In this document: one piece after another, positions 39,264 through 48,483 of the stretch | Numbering within the stretch: the stretch's first letter is position 1 | How the letters are laid out: each line of letters opens with the position of its first letter | From: Haladaptatus litoreus | Lineage (GTDB): Archaea > Halobacteriota > Halobacteria > Halobacteriales > Haladaptataceae | Length of the DNA: 64,000 nucleotides | Direction of reading: 5' to 3' | Assembly (NCBI RefSeq): GCF_900156425.1 | Contig: NZ_FTNO01000001.1 | Span: forward strand, 620,001-684,000 | Notes under the pieces: model-generated | Told to the model about the DNA's origin: nothing | Seen by the model: the letters and a program-made list of their open reading frames with translations, nothing else | The model's database searches: none | Translations under genes and position numbers: made by a program

Positions 39264-39797
39264 CTACTGCGTCACTTTCTCGCTGAACTGCTCGCGAACC
39301 TTCTCGATTTTTGGCCCGGCGTTTATTGTACAGTAGGCGTCGTTGGGATTTTTCTCGAAGTAGTCCTGATGGTACTCCTCCGCCTCGTAGAACGTCTCCA
39401 GCGGTTCGACTTCCGTCACGATTGGGTCGTCGTAGGCGTCCACGGATTCGAGTTGGTCGATGAACGTCTCTGCGATTTCTTTCTGTTCCTCGTCGTGGTA
39501 GTAGATGGCGGAACGATACTGCGTTCCCATGTCCGGCCCCTGCTTGTTCAGCGTCGTCGGGTTGTGGATGGTGAAAAATACTTCCAGCAGGTCCTCGTAG
39601 CCGATTGTCTCGGGGTCGTATTCGACCTGAATGACTTCCGCGTGTCCCGTCTCGCCCGAACACACTGCTTCGTAGGTCGGGTTTTCGACCGACCCCCCGG
39701 CGTACCCCGACGTGACCGATTTCACGCCGTCCAGTTCTTTGAACGCGGCCTCGGTACACCAGAAACAACCGCCTGCGAGTGTCGCTTTTTCGGTCAT
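39264..39797 (-). CDS. msrA: Peptide-methionine (S)-S-oxide reductase MsrA
   Basis: 177 residues. The catalytic motif GCFWCTEAAF starts at residue 9 and supplies the nucleophilic Cys; the Glu in EVIQVEYDPETIGYEDLLEV and the Tyr-rich FYEAEEYHQDYFEKNP complete the active site. It repairs oxidised methionine using thioredoxin. A second Cys in NDAYCTINAGPK could be the resolving cysteine. 49 bp upstream of the S17e start on the same strand, possibly cotranscribed. Confidence 0.95.
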   Translation of the reverse strand: MTEKATLAGGCFWCTEAAFKELDGVKSVTSGYAGGSVENPTYEAVCSGETGHAEVIQVEYDPETIGYEDLLEVFFTIHNPTTLNKQGPDMGTQYRSAIYYHDEEQKEIAETFIDQLESVDAYDDPIVTEVEPLETFYEAEEYHQDYFEKNPNDAYCTINAGPKIEKVREQFSEKVTQ

Positions 39798-39916
39798 GGC
39801 GATACCTTGGCGTCCGAGATGTTAAGGCTCTCCGGTGGCGGCCAGTTCTGTGTCCTCTCGTTGACGACAAAACGGGACACAACGCGGTTACTTGCGGTTT
39901 GAACGAAATGAACGGT

Positions 39917-39945
39917 GCGTCTGCTGGACGGCGTCCAGCAGACGC
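39917..39945 (-). terminator. 13-bp perfect hairpin after the deacetylase gene
   Basis: GCGTCTGCTGGAC and GTCCAGCAGACGC form a perfect 13-bp stem with a GGC loop, 22 bp beyond the deacetylase stop on the minus strand. On that strand ACTAATTTAAC-like A/T sequence precedes the stem. Probable terminator; could act in both directions. Confidence 0.5.
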
Positions 39946-39967
39946 CGTACTAATTTAACAGACGTCC

Positions 39968-41194
39968 CTACCCGTCCAGCAGATCGGAGGCGGTGACGAC
40001 GTTCACGTCCTTTGTTTCGACGTATTGCAGGAGGGATTCGAAATCACGCTCGCTGATGTCGTTTCCGACTTCGTGAAACAGCGGTACGACGAGTTGACCG
40101 TAGTCGCTCGCGTAGTCGATGAACTGCTTCGTCTCCGCGACGTTCTTCCCGTTCACCCGGGAGACGATGGTGTCGTCCTGTACGAGCGGCATCGCGTTCG
40201 GCCCGCCGCCGAAGCTGAACACCGTGTCGTAGTGCTCGCGCGCGAGGTCGAACGTCTCCGGCCCGAGGACGTTTTTCGGAACGAGGAGGTGGCGCGCACC
40301 GTCCTCGAAGCCGCTGTCGCGGAGGAAATCGCGCGTCTTCGTCATCAGTCGTTCCTGCTCGTCCGGCGCGTAGTCCGAGAAGTAACTGGCTTGGACGTTC
40401 GGATGGGCGGCAATGTCCCAGCCGTCGTCGGCCATGGTCGCCAGTTGGTTTTCGGTCAATCTGTCGTCACGCCCGATGCTCTCTGGAATGACGCCCTCGA
40501 CGCCGGAAAAGCCGTACTTCTTCATCAGTTCGTAGGCGCGATAGTGGCTGGAATGGCTGTCGTCGAAGGTGAACATGACCGACCCGGTTTCCGGGCGGGA
40601 GGTGGTTCGAAGGTCGTCCACGAGGAACTCGATTGGCTCCTTCGCATTGGTATCGACCGGTCTGGCGACGATGCGGAGTTTTTCGACCGACGAGCGGTCG
40701 ACGCCCTTTTTCACGCCCGTGACGCCGAAATTGACGCGAACCCAGCGGTTTTTCGGCCCGAGAAGGGTTCGTTTCAGTTGTACGGTGTGGTCGCCGTCGG
40801 GTGCGTGGAGTTCGATGGCGATTTTGAAGAAGTCGTGATTCAGACTTTTGACCGCCATCGAGAAGTTGGTTCCGCGGAGGTCGGCTCCAGAAACTGACCG
40901 AATGATGTGGCCTTCTTTCGTTTTCCCGCTACCGACGACGTGCGCACATTGCGACCCCTGGTAGGCATTGGTCGATTTCGACAGATCTCCTTGTCGTTCG
41001 ACCGCCTGCCAGTAGCTCAGGTCTTCGAAATCGTCCGCGATTTTCCTCGGTGCGGTCGATTTATCTGCTCGTCGTGTCTCCTGTTCGTCCTCCGTATCAA
41101 TCGGCAACGGTGCGTTCTCGGCCAGCGAGGAACAACCCGCAAAACCGAGGGTACCGACGGTGGCGACGAACGCTCGTCGCGTCTGTCGAGTCAT
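39968..41194 (-). CDS. Polysaccharide deacetylase-like Tat lipoprotein
   Basis: 408 residues. Tat signal RQTRRAFVATVGTLGFAGC with lipobox FAGC, so surface-anchored. Residues ~60-200 are a jelly-roll-like carbohydrate-binding module (GSGKTKEGHIIRSVSGADLR; FLVDDLRTTSRPETGSVMF). The NodB-type barrel starts at VMFTFDDSHSSHYRAYELMK, keeping the first Asp pair; DIAAHPNVQASYF gives the HxxN/S metal-site analogue. VVPLFHEVGND is the later His. These enzymes de-N-acetylate surface glycans. A paralogue with the same two-part layout begins at 63276, at the other end of the window. Confidence 0.9.
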   Translation of the reverse strand: MTRQTRRAFVATVGTLGFAGCSSLAENAPLPIDTEDEQETRRADKSTAPRKIADDFEDLSYWQAVERQGDLSKSTNAYQGSQCAHVVGSGKTKEGHIIRSVSGADLRGTNFSMAVKSLNHDFFKIAIELHAPDGDHTVQLKRTLLGPKNRWVRVNFGVTGVKKGVDRSSVEKLRIVARPVDTNAKEPIEFLVDDLRTTSRPETGSVMFTFDDSHSSHYRAYELMKKYGFSGVEGVIPESIGRDDRLTENQLATMADDGWDIAAHPNVQASYFSDYAPDEQERLMTKTRDFLRDSGFEDGARHLLVPKNVLGPETFDLAREHYDTVFSFGGGPNAMPLVQDDTIVSRVNGKNVAETKQFIDYASDYGQLVVPLFHEVGNDISERDFESLLQYVETKDVNVVTASDLLDG

Positions 41195-41327
41195 CTCTAC
41201 TTCCGCTAAAGAACGTCCGGCATATTCTTATGTACAATTTAATTTGACCACCAGTTGTTGCCATGAAATACGGATTTGAGTGCTAGAATTTGTGATGTGC
41301 TATCAGAGCTTTCTATTTCAAGCGATA

Positions 41328-41337
41328 CATTTTTATA
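41328..41337 (+). promoter_or_regulatory. TATA-like element upstream of tfb
   Basis: CATTTTTATA lies about 85 bp before the TFB ATG within an A/T-rich stretch, implying a ~55-base 5' UTR. That is unusual here and makes the element tentative. Confidence 0.3.
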
Positions 41338-41416
41338 CTTTTCGAACTAACCTATTGTTAGTGAGTGCGGCGTCGGTCGCGTATTCTATCGACGTCGGTT
41401 CCATTTCATTCCCATC

Positions 41417-42439
41417 ATGAGTACGAGCAACAAAGAGACCGAACAGTCGGTCGTAGCGACCATCGAACGAGAATCGGAACGAGAACAGGAAGACACCGAG
41501 GAACGCGAAAACGTCTGTCCCGAATGTGGCGGCGCCCTCGTTGCCGACGAAGAACACGCGGAAACGGTCTGTGCGGATTGCGGCCTCGTCGTGGAAACTG
41601 GCGGAATCGACCGCGGGCCGGAGTGGCGCGCCTTCGACGCGAGCGAACGCGACTCGAAATCCCGCGTCGGTGCGCCGACCACCAAAATGATGCACGACAA
41701 AGGCCTGTCGAGCAACATCGGGTGGCAGGACAGGGACGCCTACGGACGAACGTTGAGTTCCCGCCAGCGCGAGAAGATGCAGCGACTCCGCACGTGGGAC
41801 GAGCGCTTCCGCACGCGAAACAGCAAGGAGCGCAATCTCAAACAGGCGCTCGGCGAAATCGACCGCATGGCCAGCGCCCTCGGCCTGCCGAAGAACGTCC
41901 GGGAGATGGCCAGCGTCATCTACCGACGTGCGTTGAACGAAGACCTGCTTCCCGGTCGCTCCATCGAAGGCGTGGCGACCGCGAGCGTCTACGCCGCGGC
42001 GCGACAGGCCGGAGTGCCCCGAACCATGGACGAAGTGGCGACTGTCAGCCGAATCGACGAGATGGAGTTCAAGCGAACCTATCGCTACATCGTTCGCGAA
42101 CTCAGCCTCGAGGTCAGACCGGCAGACCCCGAACAGTATCTCAACCGATTCGAGAGCGAGTTCGACCTCGATTCGGTGACGAAACACCGTGCCCACGACC
42201 TTCTCAAGACGGCGAAAGAGGCGGGCATCACCAGCGGTAAATCACCAGTCGGCCTCGCGGCGGCGGCGCTGTACGCCGCCGCCCTCGTCGAAGGAGAAGG
42301 GTTGACGCAGGACGCTGTCGCCGAAGTCGCAGACGTGAGTACCGTCACGATTCGTAACCGCTACCACGACCTGTTGGCTGCGGCGGGCGAAACCGACGTG
42401 CTTCCGACCAGCGTGACGGCCGGAAGCGCGTCGGCGTAA
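41417..42439 (+). CDS. tfb: Transcription initiation factor TFB
   Basis: 340 residues. The acidic N-terminus (~30) precedes the zinc ribbon: VCPECGGALVADEEHAETVC and CADCGLVV, i.e. CxxC...CxxC. The B-finger/linker follows (RAFDASERDSKSRVGAPTTK), then two cyclin-like repeats (RNLKQALGEIDRMASALGLP; SVTKHRAHDLLKTAKEAGIT). TFB bridges TBP-bound promoter and RNA polymerase. Haloarchaea encode several TFBs; which paralogue this is cannot be told. It converges on the surface-protein gene with 16 bp between stops. Confidence 0.95.
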   Translation: MSTSNKETEQSVVATIERESEREQEDTEERENVCPECGGALVADEEHAETVCADCGLVVETGGIDRGPEWRAFDASERDSKSRVGAPTTKMMHDKGLSSNIGWQDRDAYGRTLSSRQREKMQRLRTWDERFRTRNSKERNLKQALGEIDRMASALGLPKNVREMASVIYRRALNEDLLPGRSIEGVATASVYAAARQAGVPRTMDEVATVSRIDEMEFKRTYRYIVRELSLEVRPADPEQYLNRFESEFDLDSVTKHRAHDLLKTAKEAGITSGKSPVGLAAAALYAAALVEGEGLTQDAVAEVADVSTVTIRNRYHDLLAAAGETDVLPTSVTAGSASA

Positions 42440-42455
42440 TCAGCGACCACCCTCC

Positions 42456-43985
42456 TCACCGAAATGAGCGAGCGTTCCGATTCTCGGAACGCTCGCCAAC
42501 ATCCGGCCGAACGTCGGCCAAATCTCCTTCCGTCGGCGCGTTCACGATAGTCACGGTTCGTCCATCGCGAACGATTCGGAAGGCGTCGGCGAACTCCCCG
42601 TTTTCGATAACCCACGCACCGGAGTCGGTTCGGGTCGCGTTCTGTCCTCGGAGCAACTCCCGATAGGCGCGCTGGAACTCGGTCGCATCCTGATTCGTAT
42701 CCCACGCGGTTCGCCAGACGTAGCCGCGCTCGTCGCCGTTGCGGTACGGCCAGAGTCGGTCGTTCGCCCATCCATCCGAGGGAACGCTGGTGTAGTTGAA
42801 CGTGTCGTACTGTCCGGCCTCGGGGTTTTCGAACGCCTGCCACCGAATAATCGGGTTGTCGTTGGTTCGGCCCTGATACCAGAACATCGTGTAGATGCCG
42901 GTTTCGCCGACAGTTTCGGAGCCGTTCTCCCCTTTTTGGCCGTAGAGTTTCCAGCCGTTTCGTGCTTGCCCGTCGAGTCGAAGCGGCGTCGGAGCGTCGT
43001 TTCGCCGATTGGGGTCGATAACCTGTTCGGAGGAGTTCGGCGGATTGCGGTACTCCTGCTGAATCGCCTGCCATCCACCCGAATCGACCTTCGACGCGAC
43101 GTATGCCGGGCCGTCGGAGTACGGCTGAATCAGACTGACCTGCATCGCGAGATTGAAATCTGGGAGCGAACCGCCGCCGTAGGGCGTCTCTTCGCGAGGC
43201 GGGCCGAGCGTCTCCACGCACTCCCATTCGTCTCCACAGCGCTGGACGTATCGTTGTTCGACGTAGGACGCCTCTCCCTCGGTCAGGCCGTCGTTCGCCC
43301 GCTGGCCGTCCATCGTCCCGGCTTCGAACTGGGACGAAGCCAGTCCGACTTGTTGGTCTTGGAGAGCGTGCGTCAGTTCGTGAACCAGCGTCGCGTTGTC
43401 GATGACGAGGCTGTCGTCGGTGATGACGTAAATCTCGTCCTGTCCGGGGAGATAGAACCCGGCAATCCGTTGTTGATACAGTTGCGTCTGCTGACGGGCC
43501 GCATCTGACCGTTCACCTACGGCGAACAGCGCTTCCCAGATTTGATTCTCCCACGCGCGCTGACTTTGCGTGTACTGACTTTCCGCCTGTAAACGAATCA
43601 GTTGTTGATACTGCGCCCGCTGGAGGGAATCGACTTCTACCGGTCGTTCGAACTCCTGATTTCGGATGAATTCGACTCGCGCCATCGCCCGATTTACGTA
43701 GGCTTCCTGTTCTGCCTCGCTCAGCCCGTCGCTCTGGTCAACCGCGATACTCTCGTTGTGCCAGTAGCCGTTTTCCCACCCGATAACGTCTCCCTGCGGG
43801 TCGGGTCGTTGGGTTTGATTTGCAACGTTTGCGTCGGCGCTGGTCGCACCGCTACTACCGATGCCACTGTTCTCGACCGACTCAGTGCCCGAATCCCCAT
43901 TCACGCCGCCAGCGACAGTAGTGACTGCGAACACTGGCGCGGCACACACGAGCAAAACGACGCAAACCGCCCCCACACCTCGCAT
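42456..43985 (-). CDS. Hvo_1808-family secreted surface protein with HExxH motif
   Basis: 509 residues. N-terminal signal segment ~4-27 (GAVCVVLLVCAAPVFAVTTV). The family opening PQGDVIGWENGYWHNESIAV is recognisable. LVHELTHALQDQQVGLASSQ gives HELTH, the zincin zinc-binding motif, so a metalloprotease-like activity is possible though not established. No C-terminal anchor or PGF-CTERM is seen; it may be released. Its last ~40 bp contain a 12-bp hairpin that could terminate both this and the converging tfb transcript. Confidence 0.85.
   Translation of the reverse strand: MRGVGAVCVVLLVCAAPVFAVTTVAGGVNGDSGTESVENSGIGSSGATSADANVANQTQRPDPQGDVIGWENGYWHNESIAVDQSDGLSEAEQEAYVNRAMARVEFIRNQEFERPVEVDSLQRAQYQQLIRLQAESQYTQSQRAWENQIWEALFAVGERSDAARQQTQLYQQRIAGFYLPGQDEIYVITDDSLVIDNATLVHELTHALQDQQVGLASSQFEAGTMDGQRANDGLTEGEASYVEQRYVQRCGDEWECVETLGPPREETPYGGGSLPDFNLAMQVSLIQPYSDGPAYVASKVDSGGWQAIQQEYRNPPNSSEQVIDPNRRNDAPTPLRLDGQARNGWKLYGQKGENGSETVGETGIYTMFWYQGRTNDNPIIRWQAFENPEAGQYDTFNYTSVPSDGWANDRLWPYRNGDERGYVWRTAWDTNQDATEFQRAYRELLRGQNATRTDSGAWVIENGEFADAFRIVRDGRTVTIVNAPTEGDLADVRPDVGERSENRNARSFR
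42468..42496. terminator. 12-bp hairpin at the tfb/surface-protein convergence
   Basis: GCGAGCGTTCCG pairs with CGGAACGCTCGC around a 5-base loop (ATTCT). It lies inside the last codons of the minus-strand surface-protein gene and ~28 bp after the tfb stop, so it could terminate tfb and perhaps both transcripts. Confidence 0.45.
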
Positions 43986-44133
43986 AATTGTGACACGGAC
44001 GCGAGGAGCATAACGGTTGGCCGTTGCGTCACGCTCTCATTGCGATTGTATTTGTGGTCGTCTGAACGAACGCTCCGGGTGACGAACACCGCTTGCCCGC
44101 GGGCTTTTCAGCGACTATGACGAATCCCGACCG

Positions 44134-44958
44134 ATGAACATCCGCGAACCAACTGCGACCGACACGAGGCGTGTCCGCGAACTAGTCGAGAGCGCGATGA
44201 CGACATCCTACGCGCTTAGTCCACAGCAGATAGAGACACTCGCCGAAGCGAAATTCGGCGAAGAGCAGTTGACACGACGAATCGAAAGTTCGGGGACGGT
44301 TATCCGAGTCGCGGACAGTGAGGAGTGGGACACGATAGTCGGTGTCGTCGTCGCCGAACGCGAGGACGAAACGGGCGAAGTACGGTGGCTGTTCGTTGAC
44401 CCGGAGCATCGGGGAGGAGAAATCGGTCGAAAACTGTTCGAAACCGCCACCGAAACGTTGCGCGAGCTGGGTGCAAGACGACTGCGAGCGACGGCGCTCG
44501 AAAGCAACACCGAGGGTCACCAGTTCTTCGAGCGATTCGGCTTCGAGGAGACGGAGCGTCGACGAGTAGAGGTCGGTGACGAATCGCTCGTCGAGTACGT
44601 GTACGAAGAGCCATCGTCGGCGGGCGAACGGACGGTGGACTCGGAGGAAGCGGACGAGGGCACCGATGCTGCTGCAGATGATGACTTTCCGAACACGGAA
44701 TCGGTGGACGGTGAAACGACCGTCCCAACAGACGACGGGCGGGTGTATCTCGACCTTGACGCAGAGCAATCCGGAACCGAGGGCGCGTTCTTCACCGTCT
44801 ACACAGACGAAACGCACGAAGAGCAGTTCGGCTACTACTGTCGCAACTGTGGGTCGCTAAACGTCTCGATGGATACCGTCGAACGAATCGAGTGCAACGA
44901 ATGTGGCAACACCCACGCATCGCGGTCAACCGAGGAGTACGACGACTCGTACCTTTAG
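44134..44958 (+). CDS. GNAT acetyltransferase fused to a zinc-ribbon domain (DUF5816-like)
   Basis: 274 residues. The GNAT domain (~1-150) has the acetyl-CoA motif VDPEHRGGEIGRKLFETATE and ALESNTEGHQFFERFGFEET. A ~55-residue acidic, disordered linker follows. The C-terminus (~205-274) is a zinc ribbon, FGYYCRNCGSLNVSMDTVER and IECNECGNTHASRS, with four CxxC-spaced Cys, which I believe is DUF5816. The GNAT part acetylates an amine of unknown identity; the ribbon may bind protein or nucleic acid. The fusion is the notable point. Confidence 0.87.
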   Translation: MNIREPTATDTRRVRELVESAMTTSYALSPQQIETLAEAKFGEEQLTRRIESSGTVIRVADSEEWDTIVGVVVAEREDETGEVRWLFVDPEHRGGEIGRKLFETATETLRELGARRLRATALESNTEGHQFFERFGFEETERRRVEVGDESLVEYVYEEPSSAGERTVDSEEADEGTDAAADDDFPNTESVDGETTVPTDDGRVYLDLDAEQSGTEGAFFTVYTDETHEEQFGYYCRNCGSLNVSMDTVERIECNECGNTHASRSTEEYDDSYL

Positions 44959-45016
44959 CGGACACTAACGACAAGAAGACAGAAAGCCTAAGTTTTCAAT
45001 CCCGCTACTTGCTATC

Positions 45017-45952
45017 GTGGACTCTGACACCGCCCGTCCCCTCGTTGTCGCCCTCCTCTGCGTGCTCGCTATCGCCCTCGCCGCCGCAACGCTGAACACC
45101 GCCGTCACGACCGACGGCGGAGGTGGTGGCATCGGCTTCGGCACCGGTTCTAGTTTCGGTTCCGAGGACGCCGAGAACTCACCCAGCAGAAACGGGACGG
45201 AACGGGGCGGACTTTCCACGCCGTTCGAGTTCCCGTGCTATCCGGTTCTCAGCTCTCCCGCCGCGATAGCACTTATTCTCGGACTCTTCTTCCTCGCCGT
45301 GGGAATCGGCTACCGGCGACTGGGTGCTCTCGGAGCTATCGCCGTCGTTGGCCCCGTCGGTATTCCGCTGTTGCTTCTCCACGCCCTGCTGACTGCGTGT
45401 GAGGCGCCGACGTTCGACGGCCCCAGTTCCGCTTTGCCGAACAGTTCAAACAGCACTCTGCCGGGCGGCGGTTCCCTCGGGTCGGGTGACGGCGCGACGA
45501 GCATGCTAACACCGTCTGTGGCCTTGTTCGTCATCCTCGGAATCGCCCTTCTCGGCGCGCTCGTCCTCCTCGTGAAGAGTTCGAGCGGAACCGAACTGGA
45601 ACCTCAATCAAGTGACGAAGCGCCCGACGAAGAGGACATCGCGGCGGTCGGACGCGCGGCGGGCGATGCGGCGGACAGAATCGAATCCGACGCGAGCGTG
45701 GAGAACGAAGTGTACCGCACGTGGCGCGAGATGACGACGCACCTCGACGTTTCCGACCCGAAATCGAGCACGCCAGGTGAGTTCGCCGCGGCCGCGATGG
45801 ATGCCGGAATCGCCCGCGAGGACGTGACCGAACTGACGAACATCTTCGAGGAGGTGCGATACGGCGGCGAGGATGCGACCGGCGAACGCGAAACGCGGGC
45901 CGTGGCTGCGCTTCGCCGAATCGAGCGAACCTACGCGGAGGACGACGAATGA
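45017..45952 (+). CDS. DUF4129-domain membrane protein
   Basis: 311 residues from GTG. Membrane segments at ~8-28, 75-93, 98-125 and 170-190, with a Gly/Ser-rich extracellular loop between. The C-terminal ~90 residues are the DUF4129 domain (VYRTWREMTTHLDVSDPKSS; EDVTELTNIFEEVRYGGEDA), typical of transglutaminase-associated proteins. First of four overlapping genes (DUF4129, DUF7269-like, DUF58, DUF7519-like), which with MoxR form a membrane-envelope-linked system of unknown function. A 4-base overlap joins it to the next gene. Confidence 0.85.
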   Translation: MDSDTARPLVVALLCVLAIALAAATLNTAVTTDGGGGGIGFGTGSSFGSEDAENSPSRNGTERGGLSTPFEFPCYPVLSSPAAIALILGLFFLAVGIGYRRLGALGAIAVVGPVGIPLLLLHALLTACEAPTFDGPSSALPNSSNSTLPGGGSLGSGDGATSMLTPSVALFVILGIALLGALVLLVKSSSGTELEPQSSDEAPDEEDIAAVGRAAGDAADRIESDASVENEVYRTWREMTTHLDVSDPKSSTPGEFAAAAMDAGIAREDVTELTNIFEEVRYGGEDATGERETRAVAALRRIERTYAEDDE

Positions 45953-46518
45953 AAGACAGACCGCTGATAACCGTCGTCGGCATCCTCGCGATCGGCGGGG
46001 GACTCGCAGTCGTGTTCGCTCCGGAACTCGCAGGATACCTTTCGACGGGTGCGATTTTCGTGAAACTCGTGGGCGTGCTGACGCTCGTTCAAGGATTGCG
46101 CGTCGTCCAAGCGAGACGACACCGCGATCTTTTGCAGGCCAAAACCGGCGACCCGGAGACGAACGTGACGCTTCCTACCCCGGGAACCGAGTTCGACGAG
46201 CGACTTCTGCAAGTTCATTCCGGGCCGCGGAAAGAGCGGTTCCGCGCGCGGAAAAAGCTCAGGGCCACCCTCGAAACCTCGCTCGTCGAAGCAATCGTTC
46301 AGCGTGAAGGCTGTTCGAAAGACGAGGCGCGGACGCAGTTGGAAACCGGCGAGTGGACGGACGACGCCGAGGCGGCGGCCTTCCTCGGCGGGCCATCCGC
46401 ACCGCGTCGGTCGTGGCGCGAGTGGGTTCGTCAGTCGTTCGGCGGGCAGACATCGTTCCAGCGTCGAGCGCGTCGAACCGCCGACGCGGTGACCGAATAC
46501 GTGGAGGAAACCAGATGA
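45949..46518 (+). CDS. Membrane-anchored protein in the DUF58 cluster (DUF7269-like)
   Basis: 189 residues. Two hydrophobic segments near the N-terminus (~8-25 and ~32-52). The cytoplasmic remainder is basic/helical: FRARKKLRATLETSLVEAIV, GCSKDEARTQLETGEWTDDA. ARRTADAVTEYVEETR ends the protein. I believe such genes between DUF4129 and DUF58 are the family labelled DUF7269. ATGA overlap with both neighbours implies co-translation. Function unknown. Confidence 0.75.
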   Translation: MKDRPLITVVGILAIGGGLAVVFAPELAGYLSTGAIFVKLVGVLTLVQGLRVVQARRHRDLLQAKTGDPETNVTLPTPGTEFDERLLQVHSGPRKERFRARKKLRATLETSLVEAIVQREGCSKDEARTQLETGEWTDDAEAAAFLGGPSAPRRSWREWVRQSFGGQTSFQRRARRTADAVTEYVEETR

Positions 46519-47786
46519 CTGTTCGAGAGACGAACCGCTGGTACGGCGTGAGCGCAATCGCGCTGCTCGCCGCCGCGGTGGGGACGATTTTCGGCAGTCC
46601 GGAGACGCTTCTCGCGGGCGTCATCGGCGTCGCGTTCGCGGCGTACGCGCGAACCGCGACGCCGCCGGAGACGACCCTCGATTTGGCGCGAACCGTCAGC
46701 GACCCCGAACCGCAACCCGGCGACGAAATTCAAATCGAGGTGGAAATCGAAAATACGGGGGAGAACACTCTCCCCGACATCAGAGTCATCGACGGCGTAC
46801 CGGACGGACTGCGCGTAACTGCGGGGTCGCCTCGCCTCGGCACCGCACTCCGTCCCGGCAAGAAGGCAGTGTTTTCCTACACCGTCGAATCGGTTCGCGG
46901 CGAACACACGTTTGCCCTGGCACAGGTGTTGGTGCGCGATTTCAGCGGCGCGGTCGAACACGAGTTCGAACTCGAAGACGTTACGACGATTACCTGTACG
47001 CCGCAGTTCGCAACCACGGCCGAGGACGTGCCCCTCCGCGAGCAGACGATCCGGCATACAGGCCGGATTGCAACCCGCGAGGGCGGAACCGGCGTCGAGT
47101 TCTTCGCTACACGGGAATATCGCCCCGGTGACCCGCTTTCGCGCATCGATTGGAAGCGAAAGGCACGAACCGGCGAACTGACGACGGTCGAATTTCGAGA
47201 AGAGCAGACTGCGACAGTCGTCCTGCTCGTGGACGTTCGCGCAGACGCCTATCTGACGCACGATTCCGACGACCCCGGTGCGGTCGAACATTCCGTTCGC
47301 GCCGTCGGCGACGCGTTCAGCGCCCTGCTCGACAACGGCGACCGGGTCGGAATCGCGGCCTTCGGCCCGGAAGAACTGTGGCTGTCGCCGGGAACCGGCG
47401 AGTACCATCGAGCGGAGGCGCGGGAACTGCTCTCGCACGCGGAAGCCTTCTCACGGAAACCGCCCGAGGGGTCGTTCTACTCCACGCTGAAACTGCGATG
47501 GCTGAGACGACGACTCCCCTCGGACGCACAGGTGGTGTTTTTCTCGCCGCTCTGTGACTCCTTCGCGCTGGAGATTCCCCGGCGACTCGACGCCATGGGT
47601 CACGCCATGACCGTCATCAGTCCCGACCCGACGAGCGACGGAACGACCGGCCAGCGACTCGCGTGGGCCGAGCGCCAGCATCGACTCCAGTCGCTCCGGG
47701 CGAGTGGTATCCGAGTGGTGGACTGGAACACGGACGACTCGCTCGGGATTACGATGGCCCGGGCGAACCGGAGGTGGCGACGATGA
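46515..47786 (+). CDS. DUF58-domain protein (vWA-like, MoxR partner)
   Basis: 423 residues from the ATG overlapping the previous stop (ATGA). Two hydrophobic segments (~10-45) precede a CARDB-like extracytoplasmic beta-domain (IEVEIENTGENTLPDIRVID), then DUF58 proper: FFATREYRPGDPLSRIDWKR, the family signature, and a vWA-like Rossmann part with a MIDAS-type start VVLLVDVRADAYLTHDSD. DUF58 proteins work with MoxR AAA+ ATPases in assembly or activation of membrane complexes. 4-base overlap with the next gene. Confidence 0.92.
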   Translation: MTVRETNRWYGVSAIALLAAAVGTIFGSPETLLAGVIGVAFAAYARTATPPETTLDLARTVSDPEPQPGDEIQIEVEIENTGENTLPDIRVIDGVPDGLRVTAGSPRLGTALRPGKKAVFSYTVESVRGEHTFALAQVLVRDFSGAVEHEFELEDVTTITCTPQFATTAEDVPLREQTIRHTGRIATREGGTGVEFFATREYRPGDPLSRIDWKRKARTGELTTVEFREEQTATVVLLVDVRADAYLTHDSDDPGAVEHSVRAVGDAFSALLDNGDRVGIAAFGPEELWLSPGTGEYHRAEARELLSHAEAFSRKPPEGSFYSTLKLRWLRRRLPSDAQVVFFSPLCDSFALEIPRRLDAMGHAMTVISPDPTSDGTTGQRLAWAERQHRLQSLRASGIRVVDWNTDDSLGITMARANRRWRR

Positions 47787-48412
47787 GCGAGACGGAGTCG
47801 AAGACGGTCGAACAGGAGAATGCGGAAACTGACTCGGCGGTGGAGCGTGAGACGAAGTCGAACGCGACCGACGCAACCACCGAAACGGATGCAGAAACCG
47901 AACCGAAGCCCCAAACTGCGGAAATCGACCGCTCGCCCGCCCGCGTGAGCCAACTGCTCGCCATCATCGCGGCGTCGGTCGCCCTCGGAACGAGCGCATT
48001 CTTCGGCAACGTCGGTTTGGTCGGCGGTGCGCTCGGTCTCGTGCTGGTCGCACTCGGCGTCGTTCGCGGGTCGCGCAGGCTCGTTACGTCCGGAAGTTTC
48101 GCCCTTCTCGCCGGGGTGCTTTCGGGAGGGTTAGCCGCGGCACCGCCCGAACTCATGATTCCCGGCACGATGGCCACCGTGCTGGCGTGGGATTTCGGCG
48201 AACAGGCCATCAACGTCGGCGAGCAGTTAGGTCGGGAGGCGGACACCCAAACCCTCGAAATCATGCACGCCGCGGCGAGCACCGTAATTGCGATTTCGGC
48301 GGGCGGCGTCGGCTACGGGATGTATTTGCTCGGAAGCGGCGGGCAACCGATGACCGCGCTCGTCTTCCTGCTGATTGCGGCGCTGGCGCTTACCTCGGCA
48401 CTGCGGGCGTAA
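47783..48412 (+). CDS. Membrane protein ending the DUF58 cluster (DUF7519-like)
   Basis: 209 residues. An acidic ~55-residue cytoplasmic N-terminus (TESKTVEQENAETDSAVERE) is followed by about five hydrophobic segments. No catalytic motif. I believe this is the DUF7519 type that often ends such clusters. ATGA overlap with the DUF58 gene. Function unknown; likely an integral component of the same envelope-associated assembly. Confidence 0.75.
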   Translation: MSETESKTVEQENAETDSAVERETKSNATDATTETDAETEPKPQTAEIDRSPARVSQLLAIIAASVALGTSAFFGNVGLVGGALGLVLVALGVVRGSRRLVTSGSFALLAGVLSGGLAAAPPELMIPGTMATVLAWDFGEQAINVGEQLGREADTQTLEIMHAAASTVIAISAGGVGYGMYLLGSGGQPMTALVFLLIAALALTSALRA

Positions 48413-48451
48413 TCGTCGTCCGCCACTGCCGGTCTCTATTCATCGCAGAAA

Positions 48452-48461
48452 ACATTTATTG
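48452..48461 (+). promoter_or_regulatory. TATA element of the RimJ/RimL-type acetyltransferase gene
   Basis: ACATTTATTG is centred about 28 bp before the ATG at 48484, so the transcript is probably leaderless and separate from the DUF58 cluster. Confidence 0.45.
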
Positions 48462-48483
48462 CGGTCATACGAACAGCGGTATC

